NCBI RefSeq assembly: GCF_013620825.1
Contig: NZ_NJIC01000031.1
Span: 9,678 to 54,136 of the forward strand
Direction of reading: 5' to 3'
DNA length: 44,459 bases
DNA from: Rhodanobacter sp. PCA2
GTDB taxonomy: Bacteria > Pseudomonadota > Gammaproteobacteria > Xanthomonadales > Rhodanobacteraceae
The notes under the pieces are model-generated. The model was not told the origin of the DNA, did not search any database, and saw only the letters and a list, made by a program, of their open reading frames with translations. The position numbers and the translations under genes are program-made. Shown one piece after another: positions 30,581-40,422 of this stretch; the stretch's first letter is position 1; every line of letters begins with the position of its first letter.

Positions 30581-30988
30581 TCAAGGACGGCCCGGATCGT
30601 CCTTCAATCGACGCAATTCCCTGCGTGCGTGTTTGTCGGGGCGCTGGCGCGGCGCCTGCACGCCGACCAGCCGGCGCTGTTCGCGCTGCGCCTCGCGCGC
30701 CAGCTTGCTGGCTTCGCTCTCGCGGTACAGCGCCTGCGCCACGCTGGCCGGACCGCGCTTGACTGCCAGCGCCAGCACCTCGACTTCCAGCCGCTCCTCG
30801 CCACGGCTGATCTTCAGCGCGTCGCCCGCATGCAACAGCTTGGCCGGCTTGCAGCCACCACCGTTGACGTCGATCTTGCCGCCGTCGATCGCCTGCTTGG
30901 CGAGGCCACGCGTCTTGAAGAAACGTGCAACCCACAGCCACGCGTCGGCGCGCATTCCAGTCGGATGATCAGCATGTGGGACATTCAT
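30581..30988 (-). CDS. hslR: S4-domain heat shock protein 15-type RNA-binding protein
   Basis: About 135 residues. The N-terminal S4 domain RADAWLWVARFFKTRGLAKQAIDGGKIDVNG, then KPAKLLHAGDALKISRG, matches Hsp15 (HslR), which binds free 50S ribosomes carrying nascent chains after heat stress and helps recycle them. The C-terminus is strongly basic (RQRPDKHARRELRRLKDDPGR), as in Hsp15. Start codons at 30988 and 30997 are both possible; 30997 has GGGG at fair spacing. It is oriented with the AEC gene upstream but without an obvious functional link. Confidence 0.87.
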   Translation of the reverse strand: MNVPHADHPTGMRADAWLWVARFFKTRGLAKQAIDGGKIDVNGGGCKPAKLLHAGDALKISRGEERLEVEVLALAVKRGPASVAQALYRESEASKLAREAQREQRRLVGVQAPRQRPDKHARRELRRLKDDPGRP

Positions 30989-31127
30989 CGGCGGCATTAT
31001 CGCCCCGATTCCCGTCGAGCCCGCCATGACCAACCGCTGGACGCCACGCTCGCGTGCAGGCCATCCTCGACCCGTGCATGGACACGACGCTCCGGGGCTG
31101 GCATCCGCCGCGGCTGCATCCTGCCGG

Positions 31128-32036
31128 CTAACCGCTGGGCAGTCCCAGGTTCATCAGCGGCACCGTCAGCAGGGACAACACGATGCCCGCACCCAGCACG
31201 GTATTCGCCAGTTTCGGATCCAGCCCGTACTCGTCGGCCAGGATGGCGGCCGACACCATCGGCGCCATCGCCGCCTGCAGCACGCCGGCCGTCAGCACCA
31301 GGCCACCCACGCCGGTGGCGACGCCCAGCGCCCAGCACAGCGCCGGCGCCAGCAGCAGCTTCCAGCCCAGTCCCCACGCGGTTGCGCCCAGCAGGCCCTG
31401 GCCGGCCTGCAGCCGGAACTGCAAGCCCACCGAGAACAGCGCCAGTGGCGTCATCGTCTCCCCCAGCGGCTTGAACACGCCGTCCAGCACGGCCGGCCAG
31501 CCACCCAGCAGGCCCGCGACTATCGCCACCACCAGCGCGACAAACGCGGGGAACGTGACGATGCGGCGAACGATCCGGCGCGGATCGGCCGCGCGCCCGG
31601 CGTACAGGCAGGCCACCACCACGCCCACCGAGGCCAGCAGCGGGAAGCACCCGAGCTGGTCGGCCACCACGGCCAGCGTCAGGCCCGCGTCGCCGTGCAG
31701 CGCCTGCAGCAGCGGGTAGCCCATGAACGAGGTATTCCCCAGCCCGCACACCAGCACCAGTGCGCCTGTGCGCCCGCGCGACCAGCCCAGCCGCGGGCCC
31801 AGCCACGCGAACAGCAGCCACGCGCCGAAGAACACCACCCACATCGCCGCCACCGGGAACCACAGCGTGGCATCCGGCTTCAGCCGCGGAACCAGCTCCA
31901 GCACCAGCGCCGGCAGCGCGATGTTCAGCACCCACCAGTTCAGCCCGTGCACGATGCCGGCCGGCGGCTGCGCGAAACGACGGACCAGGATGCCCAGCAC
32001 CAGGCAGAGGAACAGCAGCAGCAACGCGCTCATCAC
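31128..32036 (-). CDS. AEC (auxin efflux carrier) family transporter
   Basis: 302 residues with about ten hydrophobic membrane segments (MSALLLLFLCLVLGILVRRF; NIALPALVLELVP; CGLGNTSFMGYPLLQALHG; and a final NTVLGAGIVLSLLTVPLMNLG). The GNTSFMGYP block and the mirrored C-terminal half are family features. AEC proteins export small organic acids (for example malonate or malate) or are uncharacterised; the substrate is unknown. Two adjacent ATGs (32036, 32033) could start it. Divergent from the 100-residue protein. Confidence 0.87.
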   Translation of the reverse strand: MMSALLLLFLCLVLGILVRRFAQPPAGIVHGLNWWVLNIALPALVLELVPRLKPDATLWFPVAAMWVVFFGAWLLFAWLGPRLGWSRGRTGALVLVCGLGNTSFMGYPLLQALHGDAGLTLAVVADQLGCFPLLASVGVVVACLYAGRAADPRRIVRRIVTFPAFVALVVAIVAGLLGGWPAVLDGVFKPLGETMTPLALFSVGLQFRLQAGQGLLGATAWGLGWKLLLAPALCWALGVATGVGGLVLTAGVLQAAMAPMVSAAILADEYGLDPKLANTVLGAGIVLSLLTVPLMNLGLPSG

Positions 32037-32151
32037 GGAGGTTTCGCATGAAACAGCGCCACATTAGACGCGATCCCGCCGACCGCCGGAAGTCCTCGGC
32101 GCGACGCCTCCGGCATGCAAGAATGTTCAGCCCCCTGACCACGCCTGAGCC

Positions 32152-32454
32152 ATGAGTTCCAAGCCCTACGACTTCCGCCAGTTCCAGGCCGAGCTGGCCG
32201 CGCTGGAGCAGAGCCAGCCCGCGCCGAAACCGGCCAGACCCGAACCCAGGCCCAAGCCGCTGGGCAAGAAGGCCGCCGAAGCCGCGCGCATCGCCCGCGC
32301 CCGCGAGGAGTTCCTCGCGCTGCGCGAGCGCCACGGGCTGAGCGTGGCCGACGTGGTGGCGTTCTTCCCCGAGGAGGAAGGCATCGCCTACCTGCAGCAA
32401 CTGCTGGCGGCGGCGGAACAGAAGCCACGGCGGCGGAAGAAGCCGGCGGAGTGA
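32152..32454 (+). CDS. Small basic hypothetical protein (100 aa)
   Basis: 100 residues, not recognised. An N-terminal PYDFRQFQAELAALEQS helix is followed by a proline- and lysine-rich linker (PAPKPARPEPRPKPLGKKAAE), a second helical block AARIARAREEFLALRERHGLSVADVVAFFPEEEGIAYLQQLLAAAEQ and a basic tail (KPRRRKKPAE). The charge pattern and small size suggest nucleic-acid or protein binding; the LRERHGLSVADVVAFF segment loosely recalls an HNS-type oligomerisation/DNA-binding region, which is only a guess. Coding is supported by the GC-rich third positions, a clear start and an acidic/basic periodicity. Confidence 0.65.
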   Translation: MSSKPYDFRQFQAELAALEQSQPAPKPARPEPRPKPLGKKAAEAARIARAREEFLALRERHGLSVADVVAFFPEEEGIAYLQQLLAAAEQKPRRRKKPAE

Positions 32455-32554
32455 GGGCTCCACGCTGCAACCACGGAACGTGCCGCCCTGCCGCTTGACT
32501 CGGCCAGTGGCGCGGAGTAATCGGGCAGCAACCGACTGCCGCAAGGAGAAGGAC

Positions 32555-33127
32555 ATGCGATCGCTGCCTGCTTCCGTCATGCTCGTCGCCCTGCTGGGCA
32601 GCGCCGGCGCGCTGGCCGACGGCACGATATCGCTCAACCAGTTTCCCCACCGGCTCGAACCGGTGCTGATGCGGGTGGACGCCCACGGCAAGGTCACCCA
32701 GGTCTCCCCGGCCTACCGGCTTCCGCTCAAGCTCGATCGGCTGCTGCGGGCGAACCTCGACGAGATGATCAGCAAACCCGCCGTCGACAAGCAGGGCAAG
32801 GCGATCCCCAGCCAGTTCATCATGAACGTGGCGCTGCGGACCGAGCCGCGCAGCAGCGGCGACTACGACGCCTGGTTCGACTACGTCTCGACCGCGCCGG
32901 TGCCGTCCGGCACCTGGTACTGGGTGCACCTGGACGGCGACCGCCTGGCGCTGGCGAACCAGGACATCCCGCCCGCGCGCTTCCGGGAACCGTTGCCGGT
33001 CCACCGCCTCAACGACGGCTATCGCCCGACCTACCGGGAAAACAGCCCGCCGACGCCGACGCCCGCGATCCAGAACACGCCGCCCGGCCCCGCCAACCTG
33101 TCGGCGCCGCCGGTGCGCGCGCAGTAA
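32555..33127 (+). CDS. Secreted hypothetical protein (190 aa)
   Basis: 190 residues, not recognised. A signal peptide (SLPASVMLVALLGSAGALA, cleavage before DGT) leads to a compact domain FPHRLEPVLMRVDAHGKVTQVSPAYRLPLKLDRLLRANLDEMISKPAVDKQGKAIPSQF (split by the reader as needed), with FIMNVALRTEPR and WYWVHLDGDRL near the end, and a proline-rich tail. The fold resembles small periplasmic proteins annotated only as hypothetical in Xanthomonadales. AAGGAGAAGGAC before the ATG is a strong ribosome-binding site. A perfect palindromic terminator follows at 33142-33179. Confidence 0.72.
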   Translation: MRSLPASVMLVALLGSAGALADGTISLNQFPHRLEPVLMRVDAHGKVTQVSPAYRLPLKLDRLLRANLDEMISKPAVDKQGKAIPSQFIMNVALRTEPRSSGDYDAWFDYVSTAPVPSGTWYWVHLDGDRLALANQDIPPARFREPLPVHRLNDGYRPTYRENSPPTPTPAIQNTPPGPANLSAPPVRAQ

Positions 33128-33141
33128 GCCGGACGCAAGGC

Positions 33142-33179
33142 CACGAAAAAGCCCGTCGCACGCGACGGGCTTTTTCGTG
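33142..33179. terminator. Bidirectional terminator
   Basis: An almost uninterrupted palindrome: 18-bp arms CACGAAAAAGCCCGTCGC and inverse complement around AC, with A- and T-runs on both flanks. It lies between the ends of the convergent secreted-protein gene and htpG, and can stop both. Confidence 0.9.
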
Positions 33180-33199
33180 TTCGATCCGCAACGCGCGCC

Positions 33200-35068
33200 T
33201 CAACCGCCCAGCAGCACCCGGTTCATCCGCTGCACGAACGCAGCCGGATCGGACAACGGGGCGCCCGCGGCGATCTCGGCCTGTTCCAGCAGCAGGCTGG
33301 CGAGGTCCTTCGCCTTGGCTTCGTCGGCCTCGGCTTCCACGCGCTTCAGCAGCGGGTGGCCCGGATTGATCTCCAGCACCGGCTTGTTCTCGGGCACGTC
33401 CTGGCCGGCCTCGCGCAGCAGGCGGGCGAGGTGGGGCGCCATCTCGTAGTCGCCCAGCGCAAGGCAGGACGGCGAATCGGTGAGGCGCGCGGAAACCTTC
33501 ACGTCGCCGACGCGTTCGCCCAGCAGCTCCTTCAGCTTCTTCAGCAGCGGCTCGGCCTCCTTCGCGACTTCCTCCTGCCGCTGCTTCTCCGCCTCGTCCA
33601 GCGGCAGTTCGCCCTTGGCCACGTTGCGCAGCTTCTTGCCTTCGTACTCGCCGAGGTAGCCGACCATCCATTCGTCGATGCGGTCGAACATCAGCAGCAC
33701 CTCGATGCCCTTGGCGCGGAATGCCTCGAGTTGCGGGCTGCCGGCGGCGGCGGCGTAGCTGTCGGCGGTGACGTACCAGATCGCGTCCTGGCCCACGGCC
33801 ATGCGGCCGATGTAGTCGTCCAGCGACACCGCCTGCTTCGCGCCTTCGCCCTTGGTGGAGGCGAAGCGCAGCAGCCTGGCGATGCGCTCGCGGTTGCCCG
33901 CGTCTTCGCTGATGCCTTCCTTCAGCGTATTGCCGAACGCCTTGCAGAACGTGGCGAACTTCTCCGGCTCGTCCTTCGCCAGCTTCTCGATCAGGTCCAG
34001 CACGCGCTTCACGCAGGCGGCCTTGATGCGCTCCAGCTGGCGGTTGTGCTGCAGGATCTCGCGGCTGACGTTGAGCGGCAGGTCGTCGGCGTCGACCACG
34101 CCGCGCACGAAGCGCAGGTAGTTCGGCAGCAATTCCTCGGCCGCGTCCATGATGAAGACGCGCCTGATGTAGAGCTTGAGGCCCTTGCGCTCGTCGCGGC
34201 CGCCCATCATCAGGTCGAACGGCGGCTGCGCGGGAATGTACAGCAGCGTGGTGAAGCTCTGGCTGCCCTCGACGCGGTTGTGCGTCCAGGCCAGCGGATC
34301 GCTGAAGTCGTGGCCCAGCGACTTGTAGAAGCCGATGTAGTCCGCGTCGCTGATCTCCGACTTCGGCCGGGTCCACAGCGCGGACGCGTCGTTGACGGTC
34401 TCCCACTCGTCGGTGGGCTTGCCGTCCTGCTCCACCGGCACGCGTATCGGGAAGGCAACGTGGTCGGAGTACTTGCGGATCAGCGACTTCAGCTGCCAGC
34501 TCTTGAGGAACTCGTCCTCGTCGGCCTTCAGGTGCAAGGTCACCGCGGTGCCGCGCTCGGCCAGCTCGACCTGCTCCAGCAGGTACTCGCCCTTGCCGTC
34601 GCTCTCCCACTTCACGCCCTCGCCGGCCGGCGCATCGGCGCGGCGGGTCAGCACGGTGACCTTGTCGGCCACCACGAACGCGGAATAGAAGCCCACGCCG
34701 AACTGGCCGATCAGGCGCGCGTCGGCCTTCTGCTCGCCGCTCATCGCCTCCAGGAAGCGGCGCGTGCCGGAGCTGGCGATGGTGCCGATGTTCGCCACCA
34801 CTTCGTCGCGCGTCATGCCGATGCCGTTGTCGCGCACGGTGATGGTGCGCGCGGCCTCGTCCCAGCTCACGTCGATGTGCAGCTCGCCTTCGCCGGCCAG
34901 CAGTTCGGGCTTGCCGATGGATTCGAAGCGCAGCTTGTCGCAGGCGTCGGAGGCGTTGGAGACCAGCTCGCGCAGGAAGATCTCCTTGTGCGAGTACAGC
35001 GAGTGGGTGACCAGGTGCAGGACCTGGGCGACTTCGGCTTCGAACTTGCGGGTTTCGACGGTGGTCAT
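33200..35068 (-). CDS. htpG: Chaperone protein HtpG (Hsp90)
   Basis: 622 residues, the bacterial Hsp90. The N-terminal ATPase has [39 protein letters not shown] and [11 protein letters not shown]; the middle domain has [13 protein letters not shown] and [11 protein letters not shown]; the C-terminus ends [12 protein letters not shown] without an MEEVD tail, as expected in bacteria. The ATG at 35068 ([13 protein letters not shown]) is used. htpX is 121 bp upstream in the same direction, so the two heat-stress genes may be cotranscribed or share heat-shock control; no sigma-32 promoter was identified with confidence. Confidence 0.97.
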   Translation of the reverse strand: MTTVETRKFEAEVAQVLHLVTHSLYSHKEIFLRELVSNASDACDKLRFESIGKPELLAGEGELHIDVSWDEAARTITVRDNGIGMTRDEVVANIGTIASSGTRRFLEAMSGEQKADARLIGQFGVGFYSAFVVADKVTVLTRRADAPAGEGVKWESDGKGEYLLEQVELAERGTAVTLHLKADEDEFLKSWQLKSLIRKYSDHVAFPIRVPVEQDGKPTDEWETVNDASALWTRPKSEISDADYIGFYKSLGHDFSDPLAWTHNRVEGSQSFTTLLYIPAQPPFDLMMGGRDERKGLKLYIRRVFIMDAAEELLPNYLRFVRGVVDADDLPLNVSREILQHNRQLERIKAACVKRVLDLIEKLAKDEPEKFATFCKAFGNTLKEGISEDAGNRERIARLLRFASTKGEGAKQAVSLDDYIGRMAVGQDAIWYVTADSYAAAAGSPQLEAFRAKGIEVLLMFDRIDEWMVGYLGEYEGKKLRNVAKGELPLDEAEKQRQEEVAKEAEPLLKKLKELLGERVGDVKVSARLTDSPSCLALGDYEMAPHLARLLREAGQDVPENKPVLEINPGHPLLKRVEAEADEAKAKDLASLLLEQAEIAAGAPLSDPAAFVQRMNRVLLGG

Positions 35069-35189
35069 TGCGGCAGGATTTCCGGATCTGAGCAAAAAAG
35101 AGATGGTCCCTTTCCCGGGAGGGTCGGCCGGCCAGGCAGTACACGCGCAGTGCGCGGCATCCCGCGCAGCCGGGGCCGGCCCGCGGGCC

Positions 35190-36092
35190 TCAGGCGTTCG
35201 CCATGCCGTTATGCAGCGCGGCGATGCGCTCGTCCAGCGGCGGATGACTCATGAACAGGCGCTGGAAGCCCTGGGCCAGCGGCCCGGAGATGCCGAACGC
35301 GGCCAGTGTCTTGGGCAGCGTGTTCTCGCCGTGGTCGCCCTTCAGCCGCTGCAGCGCCGAGATCATCGCGCCGCGGCCGGCCAGTCGCGCGCCGGCGGCG
35401 TCGGCGCGGAACTCGCGCCAGCGCGAGAAGGCCATCACGACCATCGAGGCGAACAGGCCGAATACCAGCTGCAGCACCATCACGGTGACGAAGTAGCCGA
35501 TGCCGGTGCTGCCGCGGTTGTCGTCGCGGCCGCCGGACAGCCAGCTGTCGACCAGCCGGCCCACGACACGCGCGGCGAGGATCACCAGCGTGTTCAGCAC
35601 GCCCTGGATCAGCGCCATGGTCACCATGTCGCCGTTCGCGACGTGGCCGATCTCGTGGCCGAGCACGGCGGCGACCTGCTCGCGGTCCATCTGTTCGAGC
35701 AGGCCGGTGCTCACCGCCACCAGCGAGCTGTTCTTCGTCATGCCGGTGGCGAAGGCGTTCATTTCGGGCGCGTCGTAGATCGCCACCTCGGGCATCGCGA
35801 TGCCGGCGTTCTGCGCATGTCGGCGCACGGTCTCGACCAGCCAGCGCTCGGCCTCGTTCGCGGGCTGGGTTATCACCCGCGCGCCGGTCGACATCTTGGC
35901 CATCCACTTGGACATGGCCAGCGAGATGAAGGCGCCGCCCATGCCGAACACCGCGGCGTAGATCAGCAGGCCGGTGCTGCCGCCCAGCCCCTGCGCGGCG
36001 GCCATCTGGTCCACCCCGAACAGGTGGCAGACGATGCTCAGCAGCAGCAGGACGGCGATGTTGGTAGCAAGGAACAGGACGATTCGGCGCAT
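35190..36092 (-). CDS. htpX: Protease HtpX (M48 membrane zinc metalloprotease)
   Basis: 300 residues. Two N-terminal membrane helices ([41 protein letters not shown]) and two more around residues 160-215 surround a cytoplasmic catalytic domain with HEIGH at residues 146-150 and [12 protein letters not shown] giving the third zinc ligand. HtpX degrades misfolded membrane proteins in concert with FtsH. The length matches the E. coli protein. It is divergent from gluQRS and upstream of htpG. Confidence 0.96.
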   Translation of the reverse strand: MRRIVLFLATNIAVLLLLSIVCHLFGVDQMAAAQGLGGSTGLLIYAAVFGMGGAFISLAMSKWMAKMSTGARVITQPANEAERWLVETVRRHAQNAGIAMPEVAIYDAPEMNAFATGMTKNSSLVAVSTGLLEQMDREQVAAVLGHEIGHVANGDMVTMALIQGVLNTLVILAARVVGRLVDSWLSGGRDDNRGSTGIGYFVTVMVLQLVFGLFASMVVMAFSRWREFRADAAGARLAGRGAMISALQRLKGDHGENTLPKTLAAFGISGPLAQGFQRLFMSHPPLDERIAALHNGMANA

Positions 36093-36219
36093 GGCTGTCT
36101 CTTTCCGGCAGTCACGTGGGAGGAGTGGGGAAACGCCATGTTAATGGAGACGTGCGCGCCCGGTTTCAAGCGACCGCACCCTCTCGCCAGCGCGTTTCCG
36201 TGCAGGCAGACTGCCACGG

Positions 36220-37086
36220 ATGGATTACCGTGGACGCTTCGCTCCCTCCCCCACCGGCCGCCTGCATTTCGGCTCGCTGGTCGCCGCGTTGGGCAGCTGG
36301 CTGTGCGCGCGCCATGCGGGGGGCCGCTGGCTGCTGCGCATGGAGGACATCGACCCGCTGCGCGAGGCGCCCGGCGCGGCAGCGGCCATCCTTGCCGCAT
36401 TGCCGGCGTTCGGCTTCGTGGCGGACGAACCGGTGCTGTACCAGTCGCAGCGACTGGCGGCCTACGACGCGGCCTTCACGCGGCTGCAGGAGGCCGGCGC
36501 GGTGTTTCCCTGCTGGTGCAGCCGCAGCGATCTCGCCGCGGGCGACGGGTTGCATCGCGACGGCCGCTGCGTGGCGCCGCCCGACCCCGGCCGCGCATCG
36601 GCCTGGCGCCTGCGCGTGCCCGACGTGGAGATCGCGTTCGACGACGCGCTGCAAGGTCCGCAGCGACAGAACCTGCGCGAGAGCGCGGGCGATTTCGTGA
36701 TACGCCGCGTGGAGGGTTTGTATTCCTACCAGTTCGCCTGCGTGGTGGACGATGCCTTCCAGCGCATCACCGAAGTGGTGCGCGGCTGCGACCTGCTCGA
36801 TTCCACGCCGCGGCAGGTCTGGCTGCAGCGGCTGCTGGGCCTGCCGACGCCGCGCTATCTGCACCTGCCGCTGGCGCTGGACGCCAGCGGCGCCAAGCTG
36901 TCGAAGTCCACGCAGGCGCATCCGGTCGACCCCGGCGACCCGCTGCCAGCGCTGCGCCGCGCCCTCGCCTTCCTCGGCCTGCCCGCGGCGGACGACGCCC
37001 GCGACGTCGCCGCTTTGCTGGCGCAGGCGCGGGAACATTTCGACCCGGCGCGTTTGCCGCATTGCAGCGGTCGTTCCGTGGCGTAA
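36220..37086 (+). CDS. gluQ: Glutamyl-Q tRNA(Asp) synthetase
   Basis: 288 residues, a truncated GluRS catalytic core that glutamylates queuosine in tRNA-Asp. The class I signatures are FAPSPTGRLHFGSL (HIGH-like) and ALDASGAKLSKS (KMSKS-like); zinc ligands occur as CWCSR then DGRC near residues 100-120. The anticodon-binding domain of GluRS is missing, normal for GluQRS. The ATG at 36220 precedes DYRGRFAPSP, the standard start. No dksA is adjacent in this window. Confidence 0.94.
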   Translation: MDYRGRFAPSPTGRLHFGSLVAALGSWLCARHAGGRWLLRMEDIDPLREAPGAAAAILAALPAFGFVADEPVLYQSQRLAAYDAAFTRLQEAGAVFPCWCSRSDLAAGDGLHRDGRCVAPPDPGRASAWRLRVPDVEIAFDDALQGPQRQNLRESAGDFVIRRVEGLYSYQFACVVDDAFQRITEVVRGCDLLDSTPRQVWLQRLLGLPTPRYLHLPLALDASGAKLSKSTQAHPVDPGDPLPALRRALAFLGLPAADDARDVAALLAQAREHFDPARLPHCSGRSVA

Positions 37087-37249
37087 ACCGCTATAAGGAG
37101 ACCGTTGTCCCGATGCGCCGCAATCGCGCCGCAACGGCACCCGTTGCGCAGGCGATTCGCCAGGCCGGATGGACATGCATGGCGAAAGGCCCGACCCGGG
37201 CCGGTCGGAACACGCGAGGCTATCGGCGATTTCTCATGGAGACGAAGAC

Positions 37250-37990
37250 ATGACACAACGCACCGCACTGATCACCGGCGGCACCGGCGGAATCGGCAGC
37301 GCCATCGTTCGCTACCTGGCCCGGCAAGGGCATCGCGTGGCCACGAACTACCGGAACCCGGAAAAAGCCGAGGCCTGGCGCAACGCCATGGCCGCCGACG
37401 GTATCGATGTGTGCATGGTGGCGGGCGACGTGTCCGACCCGGCCTCGTGCGAAGCGATGGTGCACGAGATCACCGGCAAGCTGGGCGGCATCGACATCCT
37501 GGTCAACAACGCCGGCATCACCCGCGACACCACGTTCCACAAGATGAACTACCAGCAGTGGACGGATGTGATCAACACCAACTTGAACGCCTGCTTCAAC
37601 GTCACCCGCCAGGTGATCGAGGGCATGCGCAACCGCAAGTGGGGCCGCATCGTGCAGATCAGCTCGATCAACGGCCAGAAGGGCCAGTACGGCCAGGCGA
37701 ACTACGCCGCCGCCAAGGCCGGCATGCACGGCTTCACGATTTCGCTGGCGCAGGAGAACGCGAAGTTCGGCATCACCGTCAATACCGTCTCCCCCGGCTA
37801 CGTGGGCACCGACATGGTGATGGCGGTGCCGGAAGAGGTGCGCGAGAAGATCGTGGCGCAGATCCCGGTCGGCCGCCTCGGCAAGCCGGAGGAAATCGCC
37901 CATGCGGTCGCCTTCTTCACCGGCGACGAGGCGAGCTGGATCACCGGCGCCAACCTCGCGATCAACGGCGGCCACTACATGGGCTGGTAA
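37250..37990 (+). CDS. phbB: Acetoacetyl-CoA reductase (PhaB/PhbB type SDR)
   Basis: 246 residues, an NADPH-dependent short-chain dehydrogenase. The N-terminal nucleotide motif TGGTGGIG, the NNAGITRDTTFHKM block and the catalytic SSINGQKGQYGQANYAAAKAG (Ser, Tyr, Lys) followed by ISLAQENAKFGITVNTVSPGYVGTDM fit PhaB, which reduces acetoacetyl-CoA for poly-3-hydroxybutyrate, and exactly match its usual length. The ATG at 37250 has GGAG upstream; an in-frame ATG at 37169 is less likely. No phaA, phaC or phasin gene is in the window, so its role in PHB is inferred from the family. Confidence 0.88.
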   Translation: MTQRTALITGGTGGIGSAIVRYLARQGHRVATNYRNPEKAEAWRNAMAADGIDVCMVAGDVSDPASCEAMVHEITGKLGGIDILVNNAGITRDTTFHKMNYQQWTDVINTNLNACFNVTRQVIEGMRNRKWGRIVQISSINGQKGQYGQANYAAAKAGMHGFTISLAQENAKFGITVNTVSPGYVGTDMVMAVPEEVREKIVAQIPVGRLGKPEEIAHAVAFFTGDEASWITGANLAINGGHYMGW

Positions 37991-38149
37991 GCCCGGCACC
38001 GGCAGGCTGCCCGGGCGCGCAGCCTGCCCGGCCGGCGATGCGCCGCCGGCCGCATGCGGAAGACCCGCGGCACGGGCGGTCCCGGCCGCCGCGGCTGGCA
38101 CAGGTCGTGCATGCCGGTCCTGCAGCAACGCCACGACCCGCCGAATGCG

Positions 38150-39487
38150 ATGGAAACGACCGCCCTCACGCCGCTGGACAATATCCTGGACCTGCTGCTG
38201 GACGCCGTCTGCGTCGTGGACGCGGAAGGTCGCTATGTGTTCGTCAGCGCCGCTTTCGAGCGCATTTTCGGCTATGCCCCGGCCGAGGTGATCGGCAAGC
38301 CCATGATCGACCTCGTGCACCCGGAGGACCGCGCGCTCACGCTGCGCACCGCCGCGGCGATCATGGCCGGCCAGCCGGAGGCGAACTTCCAGAACCGCTA
38401 CCTGCGCAAGGACGGCGAAGTGGTGCACATCATGTGGTCGGCCCGCTGGTCGGGAGCCGACCGCGTGCGCATCGCCGTCGCCCACGACATCACCGCGCTG
38501 AAGCGCGGCGAGTCCATGCGGCTGGCGCTGCATGCGGTTTCCGAGGCGGCGCACGCCGCCCGGGAGCTGCCCGCCCTGTTCGAGCAACTGCACCGCATCA
38601 TCGACGGGGTGCTGCCCGGCGCGGACCTGCTCGTCGCGGTGGACGATCGCGGGGACCATCGCCTGCGCTTTCCGTACATGGGCCGGAAACATGCAGCCGG
38701 GCCGGTGAGTCCCGCCATGCATGCGCGCATCGCCACGGTGATCCGCACCGGGCAGGCCATCCATGCGGAGACGCCGGCGGGGGAACGCACCGCGCACTGG
38801 CTGGGCGTGCCGCTGTCGGAAAAGGATGGCCCGATCGGCGTGCTGGTGCTCGAATACCGCGACAAGACCGCCGGTGGCGATGCGAAAACATTGCTGCAAT
38901 TCGTCGCCACGCAGGTGGGCAACGTGATCGAGCGGGCCAAGGCCCAGGCGAAGCTGCAGCATCTGGCCCTGCACGATCCGCTGACCGACCTGCCCAACCG
39001 CGTCCTGTTCCGCCGCCGCCTGGACGCGGCACTGGCGACCGCCGCCATGCGGAAGACGCACGCGGCGCTCCTCTATCTGGACCTGGACAGCTTGAAACAG
39101 GTCAACGACCGCCACGGCCATCCCGCGGGCGACCTGCTGCTGTGCGAAGTGGCCGCGCGCATCCGCGGCTGCCTGCGCGAAAACGATGTCGCCGGCCGCA
39201 TCGGCGGCGACGAGTTCATTGTGCTGCTGGACGCGCTGGCCTCGCCCGCGCAGGGTCGTGACATCGCGGAGCGGATACGCGAGGCGCTGACGTCGCCGTT
39301 CCAGTTGCCCGGCCACCAGCTGCGCATCCCGGCCAGCATAGGCGTGGCGATCTTCCCCGCCGATGGCGCGGACAGCGACAGCCTCATCCGGGCTGCCGAC
39401 CGCGCGATGTACCGGGCCAAGCAATCCGGCGGCAACCAGGTCCTGGGCACCGAAGAGGTCGGGGTCCGGAGCGTCGCCCGCCGCTGA
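38150..39487 (+). CDS. Diguanylate cyclase with PAS and GAF sensor domains
   Basis: About 445 residues. A PAS domain (LDLLLDAVCVVDAEGRYVFVSAAFERIFGYAPAEVIGKPMIDLVHPED) with its PAC end (HDITALKRGE) is followed by a GAF-like domain (residues ~125-265) and a C-terminal GGDEF domain. The active site is GRIGGDEF, and the product-inhibition I-site RxxD (REND) lies five residues before it, so the enzyme should make cyclic di-GMP and be feedback inhibited. No membrane segment; cytoplasmic. The start is uncertain (38150, 38111 or 38054; none has a strong ribosome-binding site). The stop lies 6 bp from the convergent tcdA stop. Confidence 0.9.
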   Translation: METTALTPLDNILDLLLDAVCVVDAEGRYVFVSAAFERIFGYAPAEVIGKPMIDLVHPEDRALTLRTAAAIMAGQPEANFQNRYLRKDGEVVHIMWSARWSGADRVRIAVAHDITALKRGESMRLALHAVSEAAHAARELPALFEQLHRIIDGVLPGADLLVAVDDRGDHRLRFPYMGRKHAAGPVSPAMHARIATVIRTGQAIHAETPAGERTAHWLGVPLSEKDGPIGVLVLEYRDKTAGGDAKTLLQFVATQVGNVIERAKAQAKLQHLALHDPLTDLPNRVLFRRRLDAALATAAMRKTHAALLYLDLDSLKQVNDRHGHPAGDLLLCEVAARIRGCLRENDVAGRIGGDEFIVLLDALASPAQGRDIAERIREALTSPFQLPGHQLRIPASIGVAIFPADGADSDSLIRAADRAMYRAKQSGGNQVLGTEEVGVRSVARR

Positions 39488-39493
39488 CGGCGT

Positions 39494-40294
39494 TCAGCGC
39501 GCCACGCCGTCCGCCTGCAGCAGCCGCTCCAGCACCTTCCCAACCGCCGCGAACGCGAACGCGCCGGTGATGTGGGTGGCCGCGCCCAGGCCGCCGCCGC
39601 AAGCCAGGTTGAGCGCGTCGCCGCCCGGCGGGCGGATGCCGCAGACGCTGCCGTCCGGCTGCGGGTATTGCACGTTCTGCAGCGAATACACCGCCGGCAC
39701 GCCGAAGTAGCGCTGCGGGCTGCGCGGAAAATTGAAATCGGCGCGGAGCTTCTTCCGGATCAGGCTGAACATCGCATCGTGTTCGGTGCGCGAGAGATCG
39801 CGCACGCGTATCTGCGTGGGATCGGTGCGCCCGCCGGCCGAGCCCACGGTGACGATGGGCAGCTTGCGCCGGCGGCACCAGGCGATCATCTCCAGCTTCA
39901 CGCGGAACGCGTCGCAGGCATCCAGCACCGCGTCGTAGCCGCGGTCCAGCAGCTCGTCCAGCGTGGAGGTGGTGAGGAAGCGCTCGATCGCCTCCAGCCG
40001 CAGCGCCGGATTGATCGCGTGCAGCCGCGCCGCCATCACGCCCACCTTGGGCTTGCCGTATTCGCCGTCCAGCGCATGCATCTGGCGATTGGTGTTGGAC
40101 ACGCACACCTCGTCGGCGTCGATCAGGGTGAGCCGCCCCACCCCGCTGCGCGCCAGCGCCTCCGCTGCCCACGAACCCACGCCGCCCACGCCCACCACGC
40201 AGACGTGGCGTTGCGCCAGCTTCGCCACGCTGCCGGCGCCGTACAGGCGTTCGACGCCGGCGAAGCGTTCGTGCGGATAGGCGGACTCGCTCAT
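39494..40294 (-). CDS. tcdA: tRNA threonylcarbamoyladenosine dehydratase
   Basis: 266 residues, an E1-like ATP-dependent enzyme that cyclises t6A37 of tRNA to ct6A. The nucleotide-binding GVGGVGSWAAEALARSGVGRLTLIDADEVCVSNTNRQ and DACDAFRVKLEMIAWCRRRKLPIVTVGSAGGRTDPTQI are diagnostic of TcdA (CsdL/YgdL). The ATG at 40294 gives the usual MSESAYPHERFAGVERLYG start. It is divergent from the cytochrome c'-like gene. Confidence 0.94.
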   Translation of the reverse strand: MSESAYPHERFAGVERLYGAGSVAKLAQRHVCVVGVGGVGSWAAEALARSGVGRLTLIDADEVCVSNTNRQMHALDGEYGKPKVGVMAARLHAINPALRLEAIERFLTTSTLDELLDRGYDAVLDACDAFRVKLEMIAWCRRRKLPIVTVGSAGGRTDPTQIRVRDLSRTEHDAMFSLIRKKLRADFNFPRSPQRYFGVPAVYSLQNVQYPQPDGSVCGIRPPGGDALNLACGGGLGAATHITGAFAFAAVGKVLERLLQADGVAR

Positions 40295-40422
40295 GGCTGG
40301 ACCCTGGTGGCATGGCACGGCGCGACGGCAGGACCGCGCACCGTGCGAGCCGGCAATTGTATCGCCCCGTCACGGCGATCCGGGTATGCTGCGGGATCGA
40401 CTCCCCGCAAGGAATCCCCGCG

